Shown here: piece by piece, positions 5,080 to 11,231 of the stretch
Layout of the letters: every line of letters starts with the position of its first letter
How positions within the stretch are numbered: position 1 is the stretch's first letter
From: Cytophagales bacterium
GTDB lineage: Bacteria; Bacteroidota; Bacteroidia; Cytophagales; Cyclobacteriaceae
Assembly (NCBI GenBank): GCA_003454975.1
Contig: DMST01000314.1
Span: forward strand, 9,094 to 20,324
Length of the DNA: 11,231 bases
Direction of reading: 5' to 3'
Program-made: the position numbers and the translations under genes
Notes under the pieces: model-generated
Told to the model about the DNA's origin: nothing
Database searches by the model: none
The model's input: only the letters and a program-made list of their open reading frames with translations

Positions 5080-7710
5080 ATGAACGCTAATTTTTCAATG
5101 GGGCTGGTCTTACTTCTACTCATAGCGCAGCCCTTGTTTGGCCAGGAGTCCTCGCCACGAAGCTACATCGCGGTGCCGATTCAAGGGCAGGAAGCCCCTG
5201 AAATTGACGGCTACCTAACCGAAGAGTGTTGGCAAAATCAAGCGGCATCATGGAGCTCGGGCTTTGTACAGCGGCTACCCCACGAGGGTGCAGCTCCTTC
5301 TTCTCCCACCTATTTCAAGGTGCTGTACGATGAGAAATTTTTGTACGTCGGCGTACGATGCGAGGAAAGGATGGCCACAGATATCAACCGGCGAATGTCT
5401 CGGCGCGATGGGAATAACGGGGACTGGGTGGAGATTATCCTAGATTCTTACCATGACCTCCGCACGGCCTTCTCCTTCTCGGTGAGTGCAGCCGGGGTTA
5501 AAAGTGACAAGTACATTACGCTAAACGGAGCTGAGGAAGACATAGCCTGGAACCCTATCTGGTACACCGCTAGCCAGGTACTGGATAGTGGCTGGACGGC
5601 TGAGATGAAGATTCCACTAAGCCAATTGCGGTTTGGTGCAGCTGCTACCCAGGAGTGGGGGCTGCAAGTGCAACGCCGAATATTGCGCAAGGAGGAGTTG
5701 GTGGTTTGGCAGCGAGTACCGCAAGATGCTCCGGGCTGGGTGAGCGAGTTTGGCGAGTTGAAAGGCCTAACAGGCATACAACCGCAGCGACAATTAGAGA
5801 TTCAGCCTTTTGTGGTGGGCGCCTTCCGCACCTTTGAAAAAGAGCTGGCCAATCCCTTTCGAGATCAATACCTACCCTCTGCTACCCTAGGCCTGGATGG
5901 CAAGGTGGGTATTACGAATGACATAACGCTGGACTTTACTCTAAACCCGGATTTTGGGCAGGTAGAGGCGGACCCTGCGGCCATTGCCCTGGATGGTTTT
6001 CAGTTGTTCTTTCAGGAGCAGCGGCCCTTCTTTATCGAGAACAAGAATGTCTTTGATTATCGTATTAGCGCCCCCACCATCGGGAGCCCATTCGGACAGG
6101 ACAACCTATTCTATTCGCGGCGCATTGGCCGCAAACCACAACGCACGGTGGTGCCCGCAGAAGGGCAATTTGTGGATGCGGAACAGAGCACTACCATTTT
6201 GGGAGCCGTAAAGCTGAGCGGGAAGACCCAAAAGGGGCTCTCGTTTGGGGTGCTGGAAACGGTAACCGCACCTGAGTTTGCTGACCTTAGCAACGGAGAA
6301 TCGGCATTGATAGAGCCCCTGACAAACTATTTGGTAACCAGGGCCCTACAAGACTTGAATGACCGCAAAACCTTCGTGGGCGGAGTATTTACTTCCGTGG
6401 TTCGGCAGGATGTTTTGGCCACGAACTTTTTACACCAAACGGCCCATACCGGTGGAGTAGATTTTTTGCACCAGTGGCAGGACCGCAATTGGTACGTGGG
6501 GGGCAATGTGGTGGTGAGTCAGGTAGCCGGCACTCCGGAGGCCATCATCAGAACCCAACAGTCCATCCCGCACCTATTTCAAAGGGATGCACCCCACCTA
6601 CGGTTAGATTCTACCCTGACTACCTTAACCGGTACAGGGGGCGATCTCAAGCTAGGCAAGGCCGGAAAAGGGCATCTACAAGCCGAAGCAGGTCTCACCT
6701 GGCGGTCGCCCGGGCTAGAACTCAATGATGTCGGTTTTCTGTTGGAGACAGATATAATCCAGCAATACACCGGCATTTCGTATCGGTCCATTAACTCCTT
6801 TGGCATTTTCAGGAGGGCCGTAGTGGGCTACAAGCATTGGTTGAATTGGGATTTCGGCGGTAAGCTGAACTACATCGATTGGGATATTTCTGCGGAAGCC
6901 ACCTTTCAGAACAACTGGTCGGTGGTGGCAGGCTATTTCTCCCAGCCACATATCTACTCCAAATCTTTGTTGCAGGGTGGGCCCAGAATCCGGCTCGCCA
7001 ACCAGTACGGGGCATGGTGGGGACTCAATTCGGATGCCCGAAAACAATTCTACATGACCTATTCGGGCTGGACAAAAACAGGCCCGGAAGGCGCTTACTA
7101 TTTACTGGAAAACCGGCTGGGACTTCGGTACCAACCCCTGGACCGTTTGCGCGTCTCCGCCATAGCCAAGTATACCCAAGTGGGTCATCGGCTACAGTAC
7201 AACCAAACGATCCTGCATGAAGGCAAGCCCCGGCATGTGGTTTCATTATTGGACCAAAACACGCTCAGCTTTGTATTCCGAGCCGATTGGGTGCTGAGCC
7301 CTAATATGGCCCTACAATACTATGGCGAGCCTTTTGTTTCTACTGGAAGGTATACTCGTTTTGGTTGGGTAGTGAACCCGCTGGCCGCGCATGGAGCCGA
7401 GCAGCTGGAGGCTTTGCGCATGTGGGAGGAGGCACCCGAATCCGGCCATTATCCCGTAGACATTTCGGGTGATGGCCTGCCTGATAGTTCGCTTCCAAAC
7501 CCAGATTTTTCCTTTGCCCAGTTTCGTTCCAACCTGGTGTACCGCTGGGAATACACTCCGGGTTCAGAGCTGTTTCTGGTCTGGTCTCAAGGCGTAACGG
7601 ATACGGCTACGCCTGACCGGGGTTTGGTCGCATCACTCAGAAATCAGGTGTTCTCCCAAACCTTAGAAAACACCTTTTTGATCAAACTCACCTATCGGTT
7701 TCATCGGTGA
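5080..7710 (+). CDS. DUF5916 outer-membrane protein with N-terminal CBM9-like domain
   Basis: This 876-residue protein has a signal peptide (hydrophobic residues 8-17, likely cut near FGQ-ES at 21-23). A second Met at residue 7 is a possible start. Residues about 30-235 look like a carbohydrate-binding family 9-like beta sandwich: EIDGYLTEECWQ, a LYDEKFLYVGVRCEE segment, DWVEIILDSYHD, and WTAEMKIPLSQLRFG. From about 240 onward is the DUF5916 region, with FFQEQRPFFIENKNVFDYR near 310-330 and many alternating strands. The end, FLIKLTYRFHR, has the aromatic finish of an outer-membrane beta barrel. A loop with DISGDGLPD (794-802) resembles a calcium-binding loop. The length fits full members of the family. 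The family has no firmly established function; binding or passage of a glycan or other ligand at the surface is only a guess. It stands opposite the MetR-like regulator. AGGA at 5063-5066 is a distant possible ribosome site. Confidence 0.9.
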   Translation: MNANFSMGLVLLLLIAQPLFGQESSPRSYIAVPIQGQEAPEIDGYLTEECWQNQAASWSSGFVQRLPHEGAAPSSPTYFKVLYDEKFLYVGVRCEERMATDINRRMSRRDGNNGDWVEIILDSYHDLRTAFSFSVSAAGVKSDKYITLNGAEEDIAWNPIWYTASQVLDSGWTAEMKIPLSQLRFGAAATQEWGLQVQRRILRKEELVVWQRVPQDAPGWVSEFGELKGLTGIQPQRQLEIQPFVVGAFRTFEKELANPFRDQYLPSATLGLDGKVGITNDITLDFTLNPDFGQVEADPAAIALDGFQLFFQEQRPFFIENKNVFDYRISAPTIGSPFGQDNLFYSRRIGRKPQRTVVPAEGQFVDAEQSTTILGAVKLSGKTQKGLSFGVLETVTAPEFADLSNGESALIEPLTNYLVTRALQDLNDRKTFVGGVFTSVVRQDVLATNFLHQTAHTGGVDFLHQWQDRNWYVGGNVVVSQVAGTPEAIIRTQQSIPHLFQRDAPHLRLDSTLTTLTGTGGDLKLGKAGKGHLQAEAGLTWRSPGLELNDVGFLLETDIIQQYTGISYRSINSFGIFRRAVVGYKHWLNWDFGGKLNYIDWDISAEATFQNNWSVVAGYFSQPHIYSKSLLQGGPRIRLANQYGAWWGLNSDARKQFYMTYSGWTKTGPEGAYYLLENRLGLRYQPLDRLRVSAIAKYTQVGHRLQYNQTILHEGKPRHVVSLLDQNTLSFVFRADWVLSPNMALQYYGEPFVSTGRYTRFGWVVNPLAAHGAEQLEALRMWEEAPESGHYPVDISGDGLPDSSLPNPDFSFAQFRSNLVYRWEYTPGSELFLVWSQGVTDTATPDRGLVASLRNQVFSQTLENTFLIKLTYRFHR

Positions 7711-7775
7711 GTGCTCTCAAGCCTTTTGATAAATTGGTTTTAGTCATTCTTCAATCCTTCACCCCCTAAAAAATC

Positions 7776-8165
7776 ATGATACATAAAGATCCGAAAGAGA
7801 TGGTAGAGCACTATCTGAGCTCGTACAACGCCCTTAGCGTAGATGGGATGATACAGCACCTGCACCCGGAAGTGGTTTTTGAAAATTACGCTCACGAGGA
7901 GCTCACGTTGAAACTAGAGGGTAAACAAGCCTTTACAGATCAGGCAGAGGAGGCGGTTTCCTTATTTGAGAAAAGGCATATTCATCCTACCCAGTGGCAT
8001 GTAGAACAAAACCGGATAAAAATTATGCTTCAATACGAAGCCATTTGTGCCAAGGATTTTATGGGATTGAAAAAAGGAGAAAGAATAGCATTGTCTGGGA
8101 GTTCAGTATTTTATTTTGAGCAAAATCAAATAATCAAGATCGTGGATGCTAGCGGGCCGTCCTGA
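7776..8165 (+). CDS. SnoaL-like / NTF2-like family protein
   Basis: This 129-residue protein has the pattern of the SnoaL/NTF2-like cone fold: a first helix with VEHYLSSYNALSVDGMIQHL, then HPEVVFENYAHEELTLKLEG-K, a helix with FTDQAEEAVSLF, and beta strands to the end (ALSGSSVFYFEQNQIIKIVD). There is no signal peptide, so it acts in the cytoplasm. Members include small isomerases, hydrolases and proteins of unknown role; nothing here selects a substrate. It starts 65 bp after the DUF5916 gene and ends 39 bp before the ACT gene, all on the same strand, with no clear terminator between them, so shared transcription is possible. No good Shine-Dalgarno sequence precedes the ATG. Confidence 0.82.
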   Translation: MIHKDPKEMVEHYLSSYNALSVDGMIQHLHPEVVFENYAHEELTLKLEGKQAFTDQAEEAVSLFEKRHIHPTQWHVEQNRIKIMLQYEAICAKDFMGLKKGERIALSGSSVFYFEQNQIIKIVDASGPS

Positions 8166-8204
8166 CCAAATCCGGAATAGTGGGCTTTCATCTTTACTTT
8201 ACCA

Positions 8205-8612
8205 ATGATGACTGGAGAATCGAATTTATCAAAACTATTGGCCGAACTAACCCCTCAGCTACATACGGGAGACTATGTCTTTGTTTCCGTAGAGCACCGG
8301 GATTCTATACCCGCTGGCGTGGCGATTGGGGAGTTTCGAGAAGAGGAGGGGACCACGCTTATTTTGGAAAGGTCTCAAGCGGATGCCTTCGGACTCGGCT
8401 ATGATTTTGTTGCTGCCTGGATCACCCTGAAGGTGCATTCTTCCTTGGAGGCCGTAGGCCTTACCGCCGCGTTCTCACAAGCCCTGGCCCGGCAGAACAT
8501 CAGTTGCAACGTAGTGGCCGGATTCTACCACGATCATATTTTCGTAGCCAAAAAGGATGCCGAAATGGCTATGAAGGTATTGCATGGGTTGGCAAATCAT
8601 CACCGATCATGA
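8205..8612 (+). CDS. ACT domain-containing protein (ACT_3/ACT_7, formerly DUF2241)
   Basis: This 135-residue protein closely follows the two-part family known as DUF2241. Residues about 5-65 form the ACT_3 part (LSKLLAELTPQLHTGDYVFV, then a TTLILERSQADAFGL segment). Residues about 70-130 form the ACT_7 part (WITLKVHSSLEAVGLTAAF, then NISCNVVAGFYHDHIFV). ACT domains usually bind amino acids or similar small ligands; for this family the ligand is not established. The protein is cytoplasmic and full length. The gene begins with two ATG codons in a row (8205 and 8208), and either could be used. Its last 13 bp, including the stop, overlap the end of the minus-strand gene that follows. Confidence 0.92.
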   Translation: MMTGESNLSKLLAELTPQLHTGDYVFVSVEHRDSIPAGVAIGEFREEEGTTLILERSQADAFGLGYDFVAAWITLKVHSSLEAVGLTAAFSQALARQNISCNVVAGFYHDHIFVAKKDAEMAMKVLHGLANHHRS

Positions 8613-9223
8613 AAGCCTTTCCCTGCCATGATCTTAGGGATCAGCTTCTCGATGCGGCTGGTGCGGGTTTTGGCCTGTTTGGGCTGTGAAAAGTGTAGAA
8701 TGTAGCCTCGCTGTCGACCGGGCGTGAGGGCCTCAAAGGCTGATTTTAGGGCCGGATCTTCCACAAACTTAGCCTGGAGTTCTTCGGGAATGGGCTCCCG
8801 AGCTTGGGTAGGTTTTTCTACCTTCAAGCCTTTTTGTTCAATCTCGATCGCCTCCGCTACGTAGGCCCTCAGCAGGTCTGCCTGGGCAGCCACCTGGTCT
8901 ACCTCCGTATAACGTAGCTGCCGTTCGTGGTGGCTATTTGCTCCCGCCGCTACCAAAGCTTTTCCTGGGTCTTTCAGTAGTACCCCTTTGAAGAAACCTA
9001 CCGTTACCCGGTTTTTCAAGGCAGCCATCATCAGGACATTTGCACCTTGGTAAGTATAGCAAGGGGCTCCCCACTTGAGCTCCTCTGTCAAATCGGTTTC
9101 CAACAAAACACCCCGTACCTGCTCCAGCACCTCGGTCCAGGCATGCACCTTGCACTCAGGCGTTTCATACAGCGGGCAGCGACCGCAACCCAGGGCTATG
9201 TATTGGTCTACTTTGGGGTTCAT
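8600..9223 (-). CDS. YdeI/OmpD-associated family protein (DUF1801-type) with Cys-rich N-terminus
   Basis: The ATG at 9223 gives 207 residues starting MNPKVDQYI, the usual opening of the family; a TTG at 9259 would add 12 unlike residues. The central part (LTEELKWGAPCYTYQGANV, then VGFFKGVLLKDPGKAL) is the DUF1801-like fold. The end (IPEELQAKFVEDPALKSAF, then ALTPGRQRGYILHFSQPK and RIEKLIPKIMAGKGF) is the YdeI-type C-terminal domain. The biochemical role of the family is unknown. Unlike shorter relatives it carries Cys13, Cys16 and Cys24 (CGRCPLYETPEC) and His27 near the start, which together with Cys55 could hold a metal. It is cytoplasmic by appearance. It converges on the ACT gene with a 13-bp overlap. 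Confidence 0.87.
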   Translation of the reverse strand: MNPKVDQYIALGCGRCPLYETPECKVHAWTEVLEQVRGVLLETDLTEELKWGAPCYTYQGANVLMMAALKNRVTVGFFKGVLLKDPGKALVAAGANSHHERQLRYTEVDQVAAQADLLRAYVAEAIEIEQKGLKVEKPTQAREPIPEELQAKFVEDPALKSAFEALTPGRQRGYILHFSQPKQAKTRTSRIEKLIPKIMAGKGFHDR

Positions 9224-9282
9224 CAAGCACACGGATGGTATTAGGCCCAATTTAGGCAAGACCTTCGTAATATCGATTTAGA

Positions 9283-9315
9283 AACCAAAAGACCTGGATA
9301 AAGGGCCCTTTGGTT
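9283..9315. repeat. Inverted repeat enclosing a perfect 12-bp palindrome
   Basis: AACCAAA (9283-9289) pairs with TTTGGTT (9309-9315). Inside lies the palindrome AAAGGGCCCTTT at 9300-9311, whose right end overlaps the right arm. It sits between the oxidoreductase stop (9347) and the YdeI-family start (9223). It may be a weak terminator for the first gene or an operator for the second. No long T run follows, so neither role is firm. Confidence 0.33.
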
Positions 9316-9346
9316 CTAAGAAATTCAACCTGCCTCCAAAAGGAAA

Positions 9347-10696
9347 CTACTGATTTCGTAGTGCTAACCGGCGCGCTGCTCTCTTCACTCTGGGAAATAG
9401 AAAAGCCGCCCTAATGGCCAATAGGAGGTACATACCCAATCGCTCGTGGCTCATAAAAAACAATCGGGAGCGGTACATCCAAAGGGGAAAGAGTGTATGT
9501 GCTCGCAATACGTTTTGCAGGGTATTCGCGATGGTCATGGGCCAGTCCTTCTCAAACTCAGGGTGCGGTACGGGAACGAATTTATTCTTCTGCAAGTCCG
9601 AAAGCTTGGTATGCTCTAACCGTGCAAAAAATGCCGCGCTAAATACTTGCTGACACAAGACGATGGGCTGCAGGGTGAGCCTACCCTCTGAATAAAGGGG
9701 GTTAGCCGCAATGCGGGCAGCGGCATTGGAGGTACAGTCTACAAATAGAGTTTTCTCAGGATAAGGAACCGTAGTTCCGTTCTTGAATTCAATTTTCGAA
9801 GCATCAATGCTGACCACTCTACCGTACCGATACACGTTTTGTAGGCTTCTCAGCTTTTCTAACTCGCCTGGACTCACCGTAGCACACTTCCAGCGTACCG
9901 CAGGCACATCGTGGTTGATGCGGAAAATTCCGCCTTTCTTTTCCATGCGGCGAAACACCTCACTTGGTGTCTTAGCCTTGGTGACCATCTCGCCGTGATC
10001 CAGAATCTGTTTGGTCAGCAGTCGGGTTTGGATATGGGCCCGGTCAAACAGCCAGGCTTCGTTGGGCACCACCCAGTGAATTTGATCCCGGTCGATTCCT
10101 TTATCCAGCAAATAAAGTATGGCATCGAAAGCCGTTTTACCCGCGCCCAGGATGAAAAAGGTGTTCCAATTGGGGTACTCCCTTACTATCTCGTTGATGG
10201 GTACCAGAGGTACCGAAGCTTCTACCTGATACTTGGGTGGATTTACGGAGGGCACCTCTACGTTCATGTAGGTAGCATCCACTAGCTTTTTTTGCACGGT
10301 GAAACGGATACTACGCCCTTCTTCACGCATGCTGTGTATGGTATGATCACCCACGTATTGGTGCTGCATGAAAAATTGAACCCTACCGGTACCTTCCAAC
10401 CGTGCTTTCAGTTGCTCATAATAGGCCAGAATTTCGTCCTTCGAGGATAGGTCCCCCGTGCCGGTACTTAGCTCCATAGAATTGACGCCGTAGTAAGCCG
10501 CGGGCTGGTGGAGTCTCACAAAGGGATAGGCGTTGACCCAGTGGCCTCCTACTTGGGGGCGCCGATCCACCAAGGCGAGGGTTACGCGGTCGTTTTGGCG
10601 AATCATTTCATCGGCAAAGGCAAGGCCCATAGCCCCGGCCCCAATGATTAGGTAATCTACTGCGAGCAAGGCAGGAGTCTCCGTGGAGGTTTGCAT
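9347..10696 (-). CDS. FAD/NAD(P)-binding oxidoreductase, flavin monooxygenase-like
   Basis: The ATG at 10696 gives 449 residues, with the FAD-binding GAGAMG motif (19-24) soon after the start. An upstream ATG at 10777 would add a 27-residue extension that runs into the intergenic hairpin and is not needed. After the first Rossmann strand comes VDRRPQVGGHW (43-53), the second part of the FAD site. A second dinucleotide site, FFILGAGKTAFDA (179-191), should bind NAD(P)H. This two-site layout is found in flavin-containing monooxygenases and related NAD(P)/FAD-dependent oxidoreductases. The usual FMO fingerprint is not obvious, so the reaction and substrate are unknown. The C-terminus has a mixed hydrophobic and basic end (GMYLLLAIRAAFLFPRVKR) that might touch the membrane. 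It follows the alcohol dehydrogenase gene after 125 bp on the same strand. Confidence 0.85.
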   Translation of the reverse strand: MQTSTETPALLAVDYLIIGAGAMGLAFADEMIRQNDRVTLALVDRRPQVGGHWVNAYPFVRLHQPAAYYGVNSMELSTGTGDLSSKDEILAYYEQLKARLEGTGRVQFFMQHQYVGDHTIHSMREEGRSIRFTVQKKLVDATYMNVEVPSVNPPKYQVEASVPLVPINEIVREYPNWNTFFILGAGKTAFDAILYLLDKGIDRDQIHWVVPNEAWLFDRAHIQTRLLTKQILDHGEMVTKAKTPSEVFRRMEKKGGIFRINHDVPAVRWKCATVSPGELEKLRSLQNVYRYGRVVSIDASKIEFKNGTTVPYPEKTLFVDCTSNAAARIAANPLYSEGRLTLQPIVLCQQVFSAAFFARLEHTKLSDLQKNKFVPVPHPEFEKDWPMTIANTLQNVLRAHTLFPLWMYRSRLFFMSHERLGMYLLLAIRAAFLFPRVKRAARRLALRNQ

Positions 10697-10744
10697 GGCA
10701 AGAGAATTGGATATGGTTAAGAATGAAGCGAATTGTGCTTGCAA

Positions 10745-10796
10745 TTTGGCCCACGAGGCCAAAAAAACCAAAGCCATTCTCGGCCTATCGTGGCTT
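10745..10796 (-). terminator. Candidate terminator after the alcohol dehydrogenase gene, with adjacent hairpin
   Basis: On the minus strand AAGCCA (10796-10791) pairs with TGGCTT (10776-10771) around a 14-nt loop and is followed by TGG and then seven T. It begins 25 nt past the dehydrogenase stop codon. A second hairpin follows: TTTGGCC (10745-10751) pairs with GGCCAAA (10757-10763). The first is a plausible intrinsic terminator of modest strength; the second may be part of it or an operator of the oxidoreductase gene. Confidence 0.42.
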
Positions 10797-10821
10797 AATC
10801 CCTACTTTTTGTCACTAAGGA

Positions 10822-11231
10822 TTATAGCACCACCACTAGCTTCCCCTTCCCTTTATTATCCTCCATGTATTGGTGCGCTTCGGGCACTTGGTCTAGCGAC
10901 CACACTCGGTCTATGTTTAGCGTGATCTTGCCGGTGGCTACTTCATCAATGAAGCCCTGCAGTAGCTCCTTACTCAGGTTCTCAATATCACCCATGTACA
11001 CGGTAAGCCTGCCCATGGAGGGTATGTCCCCCATGGGCGTAAAGTCCTTCATGGTCCATTCGTTGCCCAGTATGCCGGTCATGCATACCGTACCCTTGAT
11101 AGCAATGCACTTCAGCGAGTCCTTTAGCGTACGGGTACCAATTAACTCCAGCACCTTATTCACTCCTTCGGGATATAGGTTTCGCACCTGCTCGGCCACC
11201 GACCCGCGGTCAATCACCACGTGGTCCGCAC
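10822..11231 (-). CDS. Zinc-type alcohol dehydrogenase / quinone oxidoreductase (MDR family), C-terminal part
   Basis: The reading frame is open to the right edge, so only the last 136 or so residues are seen. They match the end of the nucleotide-binding domain and the closing part of the catalytic domain of medium-chain dehydrogenases/reductases. Visible parts are ADHVVIDRGSVAEQV, then GVNKVLELIGTRTLKDSL, then a CMTGILGNEW segment, then VWSLDQVPEAHQYMEDNKGK and the final strand KLVVVL. The NAD(P) glycine motif and any zinc ligands lie outside the window. Members reduce or oxidise alcohols, aldehydes or quinones with NAD(P)H; the substrate is unknown. The true start is beyond the edge. The FAD oxidoreductase gene follows after 125 bp. 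Confidence 0.9.
   Translation of the reverse strand, partial: ADHVVIDRGSVAEQVRNLYPEGVNKVLELIGTRTLKDSLKCIAIKGTVCMTGILGNEWTMKDFTPMGDIPSMGRLTVYMGDIENLSKELLQGFIDEVATGKITLNIDRVWSLDQVPEAHQYMEDNKGKGKLVVVL

Noticed and set aside
6715..7047. Long minus-strand frames inside the DUF5916 gene, also 5448-5777.
   Set aside because: Shadows of a full-length gene with continuous family motifs; no credible start signal or protein similarity.
9911..10285. A 124-codon plus-strand frame inside the FAD oxidoreductase gene.
   Set aside because: It is opposite conserved dinucleotide-binding sequence and has no recognisable features.
10697..10777. Upstream ATG that would lengthen the FAD oxidoreductase by 27 residues.
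   Set aside because: The extension overlaps the hairpins after the dehydrogenase gene and lies before a Rossmann fold that normally starts close to the N-terminus.
1..11231. Mobile element, CRISPR array, phage, defence or biosynthetic gene cluster.
   Set aside because: No transposase, integrase, repeat array, tRNA or linked system genes were found; the genes are of mixed known families.

Overview
The window looks like chromosomal DNA from a Bacteroidota bacterium, probably a marine Saprospiria- or Cytophagia-like lineage. The evidence is a DUF5916 outer-membrane protein with an N-terminal CBM9-like domain, lipoproteins with Calx-beta and sulfatase-type sequence, weak or absent Shine-Dalgarno sequences, and several -7 boxes matching the Bacteroidota consensus TAnnTTTG. 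Base composition appears moderate, near half GC by eye. No mobile element, CRISPR array, tRNA or rRNA was seen.

Left part (1-3902, all genes on the minus strand): the N-terminal half of a lipoprotein alpha-amylase (GH13) runs off the left edge. It is preceded by a secreted M1-family zinc metallopeptidase with a clear intrinsic terminator. A 554-bp stretch without a convincing gene follows (2848-3401). It holds a run of perfect hairpins and a consensus -7 box on the plus strand. Next is a small lipoprotein (3402-3899) that joins a Calx-beta-like domain to what looks like the extreme C-terminal tail of a sulfatase, with no catalytic domain between them.

Middle (3903-7710): a MetR-like LysR regulator on the minus strand is transcribed away from a large DUF5916/CBM9-like outer-membrane protein on the plus strand. 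The 132 bp between them contain a perfect inverted repeat that fits the MetR site TGAA-N5-TTCA. This suggests that the regulator controls itself and perhaps its neighbour. The regulator's -7 box lies so close to its ATG that the transcript may be leaderless.

Right part (7776-11231): two small plus-strand genes follow, a SnoaL/NTF2-like protein and a two-domain ACT protein (formerly DUF2241). The ACT gene converges on and overlaps by 13 bp a minus-strand YdeI/DUF1801-family gene with a cysteine-rich N-terminus. Then come an FAD/NAD(P)-dependent oxidoreductase and the C-terminal part of a zinc-type alcohol dehydrogenase (MDR family), both on the minus strand, the latter cut by the right edge.

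Most genes belong to known housekeeping or accessory families, and no defence or biosynthetic cluster is evident. The most unusual items are the sulfatase-tail lipoprotein, the hairpin-rich gap, and the MetR-type operator facing an outer-membrane protein gene.
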